Source of the DNA: Streptomyces sp. NBC_00193
GTDB taxonomy: Bacteria > Actinomycetota > Actinomycetes > Streptomycetales > Streptomycetaceae
DNA length: 64,000 bases
NCBI RefSeq assembly: GCF_026342735.1
Contig: NZ_JAPEMM010000001.1
Location: forward strand, 1,302,001 to 1,366,000
Direction: 5' to 3'
The notes under the pieces were generated by a model. It did not search any database. It had not been told where the DNA came from and saw only the letters and a program-made list of their open reading frames with translations. Each line of letters starts with the position of its first letter. Position 1 is the stretch's first letter. Shown here in pieces: positions 47,301 through 54,486 of the stretch. The position numbers and the translations under genes are program-made.

Positions 47301-47500
47301 GCGATGGTCTCCAGGTGCCGGACCAGGGTCGACTTTCCGACTCCGGCCGGGCCCCGGACGTGGAAGAGGAACTGCGCCGCCTCCTCCGGGGGCTGGCGCA
47401 GGGCGTCGCGGAAGGCGTTCACCTCGCTCTGTCTGCCGATGAAGCCGCCGGAACGGCGTCGCCGGATCAGCTCCTGCCTCGAAGGTCCCCGTCCCGCCAT
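44396..47500 (-). CDS. STAND-type ATPase with C-terminal TPR array
   Basis: A 1034-residue protein if started at ATG 47500 (MAGRGPSRQELIRRRRSGGF). An AAA/NACHT-like NTPase domain has Walker A GPAGVGKS at residues 50-57 and Walker B-like IVLFFDTYE at 222-230. Between them lies a Gly-rich hydrophobic stretch (GLVGLGMIPGVGAFTGAV, ~151-168). A helical linker region follows, then about 11 TPR units (~600-960; for example RAIELDPS, RAVELDPGS). This is the plan of signal-transduction ATPases that oligomerise on ligand binding. No separate effector domain is recognised. The gene is convergent with the E1-like gene, with only five bases between stops. Confidence 0.85.
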   Translation of the reverse strand: MAGRGPSRQELIRRRRSGGFIGRQSEVNAFRDALRQPPEEAAQFLFHVRGPAGVGKSTLVRHLETIAREGAAVTAYADESVADVVETMEVISAQFAQQGLVLKGFDKLLATYRQRRHEADAGALAAVAGTDPAAGGAPPPSPSSVVASQLGLVGLGMIPGVGAFTGAVDPNQVAAGADRVKALLSSRLRNHGDVELVLSPLDALTPVFLEELAEVARKHPWIVLFFDTYERTGPMLDTWLRDVLGSERHGEFPANVLVVLAGQSKLTARTWEDWHDLVTDWPLEIFTETEARRLLTGKGVTDERVVEVILRLSGRLPVLVSTLAETQPGTVEEVEEIGDPSGTAVERFLKWVPDPARRAAALACAFPQELDEDVYRSAVEEEAAELFGWLRSMPFVTDRSGHCRYHEVVRGAMLRLQRRQSPIRWEQLHTRLADAFRRRRERLESAPTPSEGWWSDETWRGHRLQEAYHRLCADPRTALPPMLRDLVDAYDHGITTLRRWTTTLAAAARDTDSPALTRWSQDLGTALDQPAPANAAMTLLLTRAGLATEGRALALTLRGRDHRRAEEYAQALTDYTDAITVNPQAERAYFGRALTHMLTSSGDAAIADYTRAIELDPSRVSSLVNRGMLHHWADSFEAALADFDLALALLPEDPTVLRRRGITYQSMARYEESLADFTWALAGQPADRASILSERAVTLESMGRHEEAFDDYRQAIELSPDDGWVFIRRGIALRKLERHEEALADLTRAVQLRPGDAWTLTLKADAHRKLGQHEDALADYTRAVELDPGSGWAHTGRGEVFLSLERYDEALNEFGHAIAHEPDLPLTFLARAMTWVRLGRFELALADYDRLQETSHERGWGIRRRGDCHRMLGAYGEALADYDRAVELLPASASTLTARGLLHRLLSHYDEALADLARSIELDPDDAWTHYEMAVVKTALRHPDRDHHLTRVVELRSSPDAEVPGVLEADSLLLAHCLWPHWEQAEQRLAEFLAETPAPGQLSALVINLRSLAPVIPSAGPRIERFCRIVEETA

Positions 47501-47734
47501 CCCCCAGCACCTCCACCACCCGAACGCGGCCCGCCGTCCGTCCATGCTGGCCCACCGGGGCGGCCGTCGTCCGCCGACCGGTGGATTCCCGCCTCGCGCC
47601 GGGCTGGAGCGGCAGGGTATGCGGAGGGGGCGCGGGCCGGGGGTCATGACAGGATGCTTTTGGCCGGGAAGGCCTTCGGGGGGCTCCCCCGGACGGCCGC
47701 TTGCGGCTCAGCTGTCTGGGAATTGGAGGGGCGC

Positions 47735-49066
47735 ATGTCTGATCTTCCCCGGAAGGCGGTCACCCGTACCGTCAAGCTGGCCGCGCTGCCGCTCGGCATA
47801 GCGGGCCGGGCCACTTGGGGGCTCGGCAAGCGGATCGGCGGCAAGTCGGCGGAGATAGTGGCGCGCGAGCTCCAGCAGCGCACCGCCGAGCAGCTGTTCC
47901 GCGTGCTGGGAGAGCTGAAGGGGGGCGCCATGAAGTTCGGCCAGGCGCTCTCGGTCTTCGAGTCGGCGCTGCCCGAGGAGGTCGCCGGGCCCTACAGGGC
48001 CGCGCTGACGAAGCTTCAGGAGGCGGCCCCGCCGCTGCCCGCGGCCACCGTGCACCAGGTGTTGTCGGAGCGGCTCGGCGCGGACTGGCGGGATCTGTTC
48101 GAGGAGTTCGAGGACAAGCCCGCGGCGGCTGCCTCGATCGGGCAGGTGCACCGGGCGGTGTGGCACGACGGCCGCCAGGTGGCGGTCAAGGTCCAGTACC
48201 CGGGGGCCGGCGAGGCCCTGCTGTCGGACCTGAAGCAGCTGAGCCGGTTCGCGGGACTGCTGGGGCCGCTCATCCCGGGCATGGACATCAAGCCCTTGAT
48301 CAAGGAGCTGCGCGACCGGGTCTCGGAGGAGCTGGACTACGAGCTGGAGGCCGAGGCCCAGCGGACGCACGCGGACGCCTTCGACGGCGACGAGGACGTG
48401 GTCGTCCCCGACGTGGTGCACCAGGGCGACCAGGTGCTGGTGACCGACTGGATCGAGGGGACCCCGCTGTCGGAGGTGATAGCCGACGGCACCCCGGAGG
48501 AACGCGACCGCGCAGGACAGCTGCTGGCCCGGTTCCTCTTCTCCGGCCCCGCGCGCACCGGGCTGCTGCACGCCGATCCGCACCCGGGCAACTTCCGGCT
48601 GATCTCGGGGGCGGACGGCCGGACGCGGCTGGGCGTACTGGACTTCGGGACGGTGGACCGGCTGCCGGGCGGCTGGCCCAAGCCCATCGGCCGGTCGCTG
48701 CGGATGGCGCTGGACGGTGACGCCGAGGGGGTCTACGGGCACCTGCGTACGGAGGGGTTCGTACGCGAGTCCATCGAGCTGGAAGCCGATGCGGTGCTCG
48801 ACTACCTGCGGCCGATGCTCGAACCGGCGGAGGCCGAGGAGTTCACCTTCACCCGGACCTGGCTGCGCGGCCAGGCCGCGCGGATCGCCGACCCCCGCTC
48901 CCCCGCGCACCAGTTGGGCCGGCAGATCAATCTGCCGCCCTCCTACCTGCTGATCCACCGGGTGACGCTGAGCACCATAGGGGTGCTGTGCCAGCTGGGC
49001 GCGACGGTCAGGCTCCGCGAGGAACTCGACTCCTGGCTGCCGGGGTTCCTGCCCGAAGAGGGCTGA
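47735..49066 (+). CDS. ABC1/UbiB-family atypical kinase
   Basis: A 443-residue protein of the AarF/ABC1/UbiB group. Diagnostic motifs are KGGAMKFGQALSVF (KxGQ), PAAAASIGQVHRA (Ala-rich loop in place of the Gly loop), AVKVQYPG, LLHADPHPGNF and VLDFGTVDRL. Members bind ATP and support isoprenoid-lipid or quinone metabolism, with weak or no protein kinase activity. ATG 47735 follows GGAGGGG. It diverges from the STAND gene by about 230 bases; a much longer open frame upstream is rejected. Confidence 0.9.
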   Translation: MSDLPRKAVTRTVKLAALPLGIAGRATWGLGKRIGGKSAEIVARELQQRTAEQLFRVLGELKGGAMKFGQALSVFESALPEEVAGPYRAALTKLQEAAPPLPAATVHQVLSERLGADWRDLFEEFEDKPAAAASIGQVHRAVWHDGRQVAVKVQYPGAGEALLSDLKQLSRFAGLLGPLIPGMDIKPLIKELRDRVSEELDYELEAEAQRTHADAFDGDEDVVVPDVVHQGDQVLVTDWIEGTPLSEVIADGTPEERDRAGQLLARFLFSGPARTGLLHADPHPGNFRLISGADGRTRLGVLDFGTVDRLPGGWPKPIGRSLRMALDGDAEGVYGHLRTEGFVRESIELEADAVLDYLRPMLEPAEAEEFTFTRTWLRGQAARIADPRSPAHQLGRQINLPPSYLLIHRVTLSTIGVLCQLGATVRLREELDSWLPGFLPEEG

Positions 49067-49099
49067 GCCGGAGGGTGGCGGGCGGTCCCGGGCGGGCGC

Positions 49100-49306
49100 T
49101 CACCACCAGGCGGAGTCGAGGCGGCCTTCGATGGCGCGGAGGTTCGCACGCGCGCAGTCGACGCAGAAGTACTGTCTGGTCCCGTTCTCCACGGAGCAGG
49201 TCCAGGTGGGCGGGGCGCCGGCCGGGGACTGGGCGCCGCAGCGCGCGCAGACGACGGACGGGGCCTCGGTTCCCGGCGGTGCCGGGCGGGGAGTCGGCTG
49301 GTCCAC
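49100..49306 (-). CDS. Small zinc-ribbon protein
   Basis: A 68-residue protein with two Cys pairs (VVCARCGAQ and YFCVDCARANLRA) that would bind one zinc, ending in SAWW. The function is unknown; similar small proteins are common in Streptomyces. It converges on the ABC1 gene. The start is the GTG at 49306, with GGAGG overlapping it closely. Confidence 0.7.
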   Translation of the reverse strand: MDQPTPRPAPPGTEAPSVVCARCGAQSPAGAPPTWTCSVENGTRQYFCVDCARANLRAIEGRLDSAWW

Positions 49307-49349
49307 CTCCAGACGATATCCCCGAGGGGCCGGTGTGCGGTCCGCAACG

Positions 49350-49389
49350 CACCGGAGGGACCGGCCCGTTCGGGCCGGTCCCTCCGGTG
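49350..49389. terminator. Long perfect hairpin after wblC unit
   Basis: An 18-bp perfect stem (49350-49367 with 49372-49389, loop GTTC) lies 30 bases beyond the stop of the gene following wblC and ends the wblC transcript. Confidence 0.85.
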
Positions 49390-49418
49390 ATTTCCTTCGA
49401 GCCGTCTACGGCTCTCTC

Positions 49419-49751
49419 TTAGTGCATGACGGCCATGGCCAGCGCGCGCCGGGCGCGCAGCGAGACGCGCTCGGCTCGACGCTGCATGCGCCGCGCGGCG
49501 ACCAGGCGTACGGCGCGACGCTCGGCGTCGACCTCACGCATGCGGTCGTCCATATGGGCACGAGCCATGGCTTCTGGGATGAGTTGCATTTCGCGGGTCC
49601 TGTTCTGACGCGAGGTGATCGCGCCGGCGGTGATGAAGTCTGCGGTGGCGGCGCCGTGCGGCTGCTCGCTCGTGGTGGCGTGGGGGGACATGAGGGCCTG
49701 CTTCAGGGGGTCGTGCGTCAGGGGGCGGTCGATGGTTCCGTTGGCGGTCAT
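49419..49751 (-). CDS. Small conserved protein co-translated with wblC
   Basis: A 110-residue protein whose ATG (49751) overlaps the wblC stop by four bases, so it is translationally coupled. The C-terminal half is strongly basic and Ala/Arg-rich (RLVAARRMQRRAERVSLRAR), possibly a helix that binds nucleic acid or a partner. I do not recognise a family. The fixed coupling to wblC suggests a role in the same stress response. Confidence 0.7.
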   Translation of the reverse strand: MTANGTIDRPLTHDPLKQALMSPHATTSEQPHGAATADFITAGAITSRQNRTREMQLIPEAMARAHMDDRMREVDAERRAVRLVAARRMQRRAERVSLRARRALAMAVMH

Positions 49752-50119
49752 GCCGCGACAACCGGGTTCTTGCGCGGACGGCCACGGGGACGCTTCCGGG
49801 CGACGACGACACCCTGGACGAAGAGCTCGCCTCCCCAGACACCCCAGGGCTCGCGGCGCTCCAGCGCACCGGCGAGGCAGGCCTCGACCAGCGGGCAGGT
49901 GCCGCAGAGGGACTTCGCGTACTCGACGTCGGCCGGGGACTCGGCGAAGAAGACCTCGGGGTCGTAGGTGCGACAGGCGACGGGCACGCCGAGGTTCTCG
50001 ATGGCGTCGTCGAGCGCGGTCAGCGCGGTGAGGGGAGTCAAGGTGGAGTCCTCCGGGACTGCGGGCGGGGAGAGGGTCTGGGTCTTCGGTACGGACGGGG
50101 CGTGCGCTTCGAGTTGCAC
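49748..50119 (-). CDS. wblC: WhiB-family regulator WblC (WhiB7)
   Basis: A 123-residue iron-sulfur transcription factor. The cluster ligands are Cys49, Cys72, Cys75 and Cys81 (CGTCPLVEAC), followed by the WhiB turn GVWGG at 93-97. The C-terminal AT-hook RGRPRK (112-117) is diagnostic of WblC/WhiB7 among WhiB proteins. It activates intrinsic antibiotic resistance genes by binding A/T-rich DNA next to the -35 element together with the housekeeping sigma factor. It is known to be induced by ribosome-targeting antibiotics through its leader. Confidence 0.95.
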   Translation of the reverse strand: MQLEAHAPSVPKTQTLSPPAVPEDSTLTPLTALTALDDAIENLGVPVACRTYDPEVFFAESPADVEYAKSLCGTCPLVEACLAGALERREPWGVWGGELFVQGVVVARKRPRGRPRKNPVVAA

Positions 50120-50228
50120 GGTGGTTTCTTCCTCGTCTTGTTCGTCTAGTCGTTCCGGCCGGTCGGCCGGGGGCGGCTGGGGTACCTCGCCCCTTCGGTC
50201 CGTCGTCCCCGTTCGGGGACAAACAGAA

Positions 50229-50261
50229 GGGCCGCGGATCCCGGGTGGGGTTCCGCGGCCC
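50229..50261 (-). terminator. Attenuator-like hairpin in the wblC leader
   Basis: GGGCCGCGGA (50229-50238) pairs with 50252-50261. On the minus strand the stem is followed by TTCTGTTTGT. It lies between the upstream reading frame and wblC, 110 bases before the wblC start, where a transcription attenuator would be expected. Confidence 0.7.
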
Positions 50262-50286
50262 TGAAGGCGCCGGTCTGATCGTCAGA

Positions 50287-50643
50287 TCAGACTGGATCAC
50301 TCCAGGGTTCGAGCCCGCGGTAGGCCCACATCAGGTGGTGCTGCTTCTTCGTCTGCGTCTTCTGGGATCCGGCACCGGCTGCGGCCGCAAAGGCATAGGC
50401 GCCATGCGCCTGGGCTTCTGCTGCCAGTACTGCCACCGGTGCCTTGGTCCGTCGCTCATTGCGCTCACTGACCGGCTGCGCGATGAGCGCGGCGGGCAGG
50501 ACGGGGCTGTCAGCGCAAATGGCGGACAGACCGGTACCCGGGAGACCGGTACCCGTGAGGGCGAGGAGCGTGGAGGAGCCGAGCGTGCAGGAAGCGGCGA
50601 CCGAGCGATCGGTCATTTTGGTGGTGGTGATGAAGCTGGTCAC
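50287..50643 (-). CDS. Upstream reading frame in the wblC leader (118 residues)
   Basis: A GTG at 50643 with AGGAGG eight bases upstream opens a 118-codon frame (VTSFITTTKMTDRSVAASC at the start, HHLMWAYRGLEPWSDPV at the end). The middle is Ala-rich and low in information. It could be a real small gene between uvrD2 and wblC, or a translated leader frame whose stalling affects the hairpin at 50229-50261. An overlapping 78-codon frame starts at 50746. Confidence 0.45.
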   Translation of the reverse strand: MTSFITTTKMTDRSVAASCTLGSSTLLALTGTGLPGTGLSAICADSPVLPAALIAQPVSERNERRTKAPVAVLAAEAQAHGAYAFAAAAGAGSQKTQTKKQHHLMWAYRGLEPWSDPV

Positions 50644-50762
50644 TGGTCTCGCCTCCTCTCGGCGTCTCGGGGACTTCGGCCCGGAGGCCTGATCCCATGC
50701 GTATTCGGATAAGTACAGCACGGATCAGGGGCTTCGGAGAAGCCACCGTTTCCGTTGCTAAG

Positions 50763-50801
50763 AACCTATGGGGCCGTGCTGGACATGTGCAAACTATTTT
50801 T
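50763..50801 (-). promoter_or_regulatory. Likely autoregulated wblC promoter
   Basis: On the minus strand TTGCAC (50787-50792), an 18-base spacer and TAGGTT (50763-50768) form a promoter. Directly upstream of the -35 lies the A/T tract AAAAATAGT (50793-50801) in very GC-rich DNA, exactly where the AT-hook of WblC binds in known targets. Transcription would start near 50756, giving a leader of about 640 bases. Confidence 0.7.
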
Positions 50802-50812
50802 CCGACGAGTTT

Positions 50813-52978
50813 CTACGCGTCGTCAGGATCTTCCGTCCCGGGCTCCCCACCTGCGCAGATGGCCAGCACGTCGGCTCCGTACCGCTCGAGCTTCCGGGCG
50901 CCCACGCCGGAGATCATCGAGAGCTCTCCCTCCTGCGAGGGTGCGGCCTCCGCGATGGCCATCAGCGTCTTGTCCGTGAAGACGCAGTAGCCGGGCATGC
51001 CCTGCTCCTTCGCCTGGACGGCGCGCCAGTCGCGCAGCCGCTCGTAGAGCCCTTCGTCCATGTCCGAAGGGCAGTCCTCGCAGCGCATCAGTTTCAGCTC
51101 GCCGGCGTCGGTCAGCGTCTTGCGGCAGACCCGGCACAGGGCCGGGCCGCGGCGGCCCCGCTTGCGGGCCCCGGGCTCGACCGGACCGCCCGGCCTGCTT
51201 CCCGGCGCCAGGGAGCCCGGCCTCAGGCCGTTCAGGAAGCGGCTGGGGCGTCGGGACCCCCGCCCGCCCGGAGTCCGGGAGAGGGCCCAGGAGAGCGTCA
51301 GGTGGTGCCGGGCGCGGGTGACGCCGACATAGAGCAGCCGGCGCTCCTCCTCGATCTGCTCGTCGGTCTTCGCATAGGTGATCGGCATCATGCCGTCGGT
51401 CAGGCCCACGAGGAACACGGCGTCCCACTCCAGGCCCTTCGCCGCGTGCAGCGAGGCGAGGGTGACGCCCTGGACGGTGGGGGCGTGCTGGGCGGCCTTG
51501 CGCTCGTCCAGCTCGACCGTCAGGTCGGCCAGGGTCGCGGACGGCCGGCTGCGGGCGAAGTCCTCGGCGAGCCGGACCAGGGCGGCCAGCGATTCCCACT
51601 GGTCGCGGACGGCTCCGGAGCCGGCGGGCGGTGCGCTGGTCCAGCCGGTGGAGCTGAGCACGGCGCGGACCTGGGAGCCGAGCTCCACGACGTCGTCGAG
51701 CAGCCGGTCGTTCCCGCCGGAGCGGGCGGCTCCGCGCAGGGCGAGGATCGCCTTCTGGACCTCGGCGCGCTCGAAGAAGCGCTCGGCTCCGCGCAGCTGG
51801 TAGGGGACTCCGGCGTCGGCGAGGGCCTGCTCGTACACCTCGGACTGGGCGTTGATCCGGTAGAGGACGGCGATCTCCCCCGCCGGGACGCCGGCCGCGA
51901 CGAGGTCGCGGACCCGGTGGGCGATGCCCTCGGCCTCGGCGGGCTCGTCGGCGTACTCGGCGTAGACCGGGTCGGGGCCGGTCTCGCGCTGGGAGACCAG
52001 CTCCAGGCGGTGATCGGCGGCGCGGCCCTTGGCCTGGGCGAGGAGCCCGTTGGCGAGGTGGACCACCTGGGGGGTGGAGCGGTAGTCGCGGACCAGCTTG
52101 ACCAGGGTGGCCTGCGGGTACTTGGTGCGGAAGTTCAGCAGGTGGTCGGGGGTGGCGCCGGTGAAGGAGTAGATCGTCTGGCTGGCGTCGCCGACCACGC
52201 AGAGGGTGTCGCGCTCGCCGAGCCAGAGGTCCAGCAGCCGCTGCTGGAGCGGGCTGACGTCCTGGTACTCGTCGACGACGAAGTGCTGGTACTGGGTGCG
52301 GATCTGTTCGGCGATGTCGTGGCGGTCCTGCAGGATGCCGACGGTGAGGAGCAGCACGTCCTCGAAGTCGATCATGCCGCGGTCGCGCTTGAGCTGCTCG
52401 TACGTCCCGTAGATCTGGGCGATCTCGGCGAGGTCCCGGGGGGCCTCGCGGCCGGCCTTGCGGGCGGCCGCCGGGTAGTCGGCGGGGACCGTCTGCGTGA
52501 CCTTCGCCCACTCGATCTCGCCGGTGACGTCGCGCAGCTCGCCCCGGTCGAGGCGGATGCGGCAGCGCGCACCCGCCTCGGCGACGAACTGGATCTTGCG
52601 CTCCAGCAGCCGGGGCACGTCGCCGCCGACCGCCTTGGGCCAGAAGTACTGGAGCTGGCGCAGGGCGGCGGAGTGGAAGGTCCGCGCCTGCACCCCGCCG
52701 GCGCCGAGCTCGCGCAGGCGGCCGCGCATCTCGCCCGCGGCGCGGTTGGTGAACGTGACGGCCAGCACGCTCGCCGGCATCAGCTGGCCGGAACGGACCC
52801 CGTAGGCGATGCGGTGGGTGATCGCCCGGGTCTTGCCCGTGCCGGCGCCCGCGAGCACGCACACCGGCCCGCGCAGGGTCGTCGCGACCTCGCGCTGCTC
52901 CGGGTCGAGGCCCAGGAGCACCGCGTCGGCCGAGTCGGCGCCGGGCGTGATGGATGAGGAGTGCGTTGCTGATGTCAC
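50813..52978 (-). CDS. uvrD2: UvrD2-like SF1 helicase with tetracysteine and HRDC domains
   Basis: A 721-residue DNA helicase. Walker A is AGAGTGKT (43-50); further motifs are VVDEYQDVSPLQQRLLDLWL, VGDASQTIYSFTGA and LYVGVTRARHHL. After the motor come a tetracysteine zinc motif (LCRVCRK, then MRCEDCPS) and a C-terminal HRDC domain (LSMISGVGARKLERYG), the combination typical of actinobacterial UvrD2. It acts in DNA repair; in mycobacteria it is essential. The GTG at 52978 (VTSATHSSS) is preferred over an upstream frame overlapping the mycoredoxin promoter. Confidence 0.93.
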   Translation of the reverse strand: MTSATHSSSITPGADSADAVLLGLDPEQREVATTLRGPVCVLAGAGTGKTRAITHRIAYGVRSGQLMPASVLAVTFTNRAAGEMRGRLRELGAGGVQARTFHSAALRQLQYFWPKAVGGDVPRLLERKIQFVAEAGARCRIRLDRGELRDVTGEIEWAKVTQTVPADYPAAARKAGREAPRDLAEIAQIYGTYEQLKRDRGMIDFEDVLLLTVGILQDRHDIAEQIRTQYQHFVVDEYQDVSPLQQRLLDLWLGERDTLCVVGDASQTIYSFTGATPDHLLNFRTKYPQATLVKLVRDYRSTPQVVHLANGLLAQAKGRAADHRLELVSQRETGPDPVYAEYADEPAEAEGIAHRVRDLVAAGVPAGEIAVLYRINAQSEVYEQALADAGVPYQLRGAERFFERAEVQKAILALRGAARSGGNDRLLDDVVELGSQVRAVLSSTGWTSAPPAGSGAVRDQWESLAALVRLAEDFARSRPSATLADLTVELDERKAAQHAPTVQGVTLASLHAAKGLEWDAVFLVGLTDGMMPITYAKTDEQIEEERRLLYVGVTRARHHLTLSWALSRTPGGRGSRRPSRFLNGLRPGSLAPGSRPGGPVEPGARKRGRRGPALCRVCRKTLTDAGELKLMRCEDCPSDMDEGLYERLRDWRAVQAKEQGMPGYCVFTDKTLMAIAEAAPSQEGELSMISGVGARKLERYGADVLAICAGGEPGTEDPDDA

Positions 52979-53068
52979 CCTGCCATGCTGCCAGGTCTCG
53001 TGAGGGGGCCGGGAAACTTGTCCACAGGCCCGCCCCGCCGGTCGTACCGGTACGAAATGCGGGGCCGG

Positions 53069-53094
53069 GGAATGGCCGCGCGGTCCCGTACGTT
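53069..53094 (+). promoter_or_regulatory. SigR-dependent promoter of mycoredoxin gene
   Basis: GGAAT (53069-53073), exactly 18 bases, then GTT (53092-53094): a perfect SigR consensus 43 bases upstream of the start. SigR itself is encoded 36 kb away in the same window. Confidence 0.88.
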
Positions 53095-53136
53095 CGAGTA
53101 CTCGGACCAACGAGCCTTCACAGAGGAGAGCGCAGC

Positions 53137-53397
53137 ATGCAGGACACGGGCACCGTCACGATGTACAGCACGACCTGGTGCGGCTACTGCAACCGGCTGA
53201 AGAAGCAGCTGGACCGGGAGGGCATCGCCTACACCGAGATCAACATCGAGCTCGACCCCGAGTCCGCGGCGTTCGTGGAGAAGGCGAACGGCGGAAACCA
53301 GACGGTTCCCACCGTCCTCGTCACCTCCTCCGCGGGCAGCGAGTCGGTCATGACGAACCCGAGCCTGGCCCAGGTCAAGCAGGCCCTCGCCGTCTGA
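53137..53397 (+). CDS. mrx: Mycoredoxin / glutaredoxin-like protein
   Basis: An 86-residue thioredoxin-fold protein with active site WCGYC (Cys15, Cys18) and the cis-Pro loop QTVPTVLV. Mycoredoxins reduce mycothiol mixed disulfides in actinobacteria, which use mycothiol instead of glutathione. ATG 53137 follows GAGGAGAG. The SigR promoter upstream places it in the thiol-stress regulon. It diverges from uvrD2. Confidence 0.92.
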   Translation: MQDTGTVTMYSTTWCGYCNRLKKQLDREGIAYTEINIELDPESAAFVEKANGGNQTVPTVLVTSSAGSESVMTNPSLAQVKQALAV

Positions 53398-53419
53398 TGT
53401 GCTGAGCCCCACGCACGGA

Positions 53420-53443
53420 AAGCCCCCGCCCCGGCGGGGGCTT
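53420..53443 (+). terminator. Terminator after mycoredoxin
   Basis: AAGCCCCCGCC (53420-53430) pairs with 53433-53443, followed by a short pyrimidine tail. Confidence 0.7.
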
Positions 53444-53482
53444 CTGCGTTGCGGGGAGCCGCCAACTGGGCTGTTAGCGTGG

Positions 53483-53507
53483 CCCCTTGATCACATTGAT
53501 CAAGGGG
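53483..53507 (+). promoter_or_regulatory. Perfect palindrome just before the aldo/keto reductase
   Basis: CCCCTTGATCA and its exact complement flank a three-base centre (CAT), 13 bases upstream of the GTG start and touching the ribosome site. The form is that of an operator for a dimeric repressor, or a hairpin in the message leader. No regulator gene is adjacent. Confidence 0.55.
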
Positions 53508-53520
53508 GAGGAACCAACAC

Positions 53521-54390
53521 GTGAGTACGACCGTGTTCCGCATCGGCGGGGATCTGGAAGTGCGCAGGCTCGGTTTCGGGGCCATGCACTTGCCCACGGA
53601 CCCGGGCCCGGGCCCGGACCGTGAGAACGCTCTCGCGGTGGCCCGGCGGGCCGTCGAGCTGGGCGTCACGCTGATCGACACCGCCTACATGTACGGCTGG
53701 GGCGCCAACGAGGAGCTGCTGGCCGAGGCCCTGCACCCGTACCCGGACGGGGTCCACGTCACCACCAAGGTCGGGATCGCCCGCGCGGTCCCGTCGGGCG
53801 AGTGGATGCAGGACGGCCGGCCGGCCGCGCTGCGCGAGCAGGTCGAGCAGGCGCTGCGCCGGCTGCGCGTCGAGCGGATCGAGCTGCTCCAGCTGCACCG
53901 CCTGGACCCGAAGACGCCCCTCGCCGACCAGATCGGCACGCTGCGGGACCTGCGCGCCGAGGGCAAGATCGGCCGGATCGGGCTGTCGGAGGTCACCGTC
54001 GGCGAACTCGCCGCGGCCCGGGAGATCGTCGACATCGCGAGCGTGCAGAACCGCTACAACCTGCTCGACCGGGGGCACGAGCCCGTGCTCGCCGCCTGCG
54101 AAGCGGCGGGCATCGCCTTCCTGCCCTGGGCCACCGTGGCCTGGGGACGGTCCGGGGCGACGGCCGAGGTCGCCGCCGTGGCCGCCGAGGCCGGGGCCAC
54201 CCCGACACAGGTCGCGCTCGCCTGGCTCCTGGGCCGTTCGCCCGTCGTCCTCCCTATCCCGGGCACGTCGCGGATCGCGCACCTGGAGGAGAACCTCGCC
54301 GCGGAAGGCCTCACGCTGACCGGAGCCCAGCGCCTCCGCCTCGACCGGCTGTCCGGCGGCGGCAGCGCACTCCCGGGCGAGCAGGCATGA
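53521..54390 (+). CDS. Aldo/keto reductase
   Basis: A 289-residue NADPH-dependent oxidoreductase with a TIM-barrel fold. Catalytic residues are in LIDTAYMYGWGANEELLAEA (Asp, Tyr), VTTKVGI (Lys) and LLQLHRLD (His); the cofactor site is VLPIPGTSRIAHLEEN. The substrate is unknown. The start is the GTG at 53521, with GGGGGAGGAA upstream. A palindrome overlaps its control region. Confidence 0.9.
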   Translation: MSTTVFRIGGDLEVRRLGFGAMHLPTDPGPGPDRENALAVARRAVELGVTLIDTAYMYGWGANEELLAEALHPYPDGVHVTTKVGIARAVPSGEWMQDGRPAALREQVEQALRRLRVERIELLQLHRLDPKTPLADQIGTLRDLRAEGKIGRIGLSEVTVGELAAAREIVDIASVQNRYNLLDRGHEPVLAACEAAGIAFLPWATVAWGRSGATAEVAAVAAEAGATPTQVALAWLLGRSPVVLPIPGTSRIAHLEENLAAEGLTLTGAQRLRLDRLSGGGSALPGEQA

Positions 54391-54428
54391 GCCGGTACGA
54401 CGTGCCCGTGGGGGAGGCAGCCGTACGC

Positions 54429-54450
54429 GGCCCCCGCCGGAGCGGGGGCC
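54429..54450. terminator. Hairpin between aldo/keto reductase and nudC
   Basis: GGCCCCCGC (54429-54437) pairs with 54442-54450, followed by TTCG, between convergent stops. Confidence 0.65.
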
Positions 54451-54486
54451 TTCGTCGGTGCAGCCGGTGCACGGGCGCGGGGCCGG

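Noticed and set aside
43175..49066. Very long plus-strand open frame across the STAND gene
   Set aside because: It is an artefact of high GC content: the translation is Arg/Gly/Pro-rich without domains until the real ABC1 start at 47735. Similar long antisense frames over cstA, nrdA, UPF0182 and adnB were dropped for the same reason.
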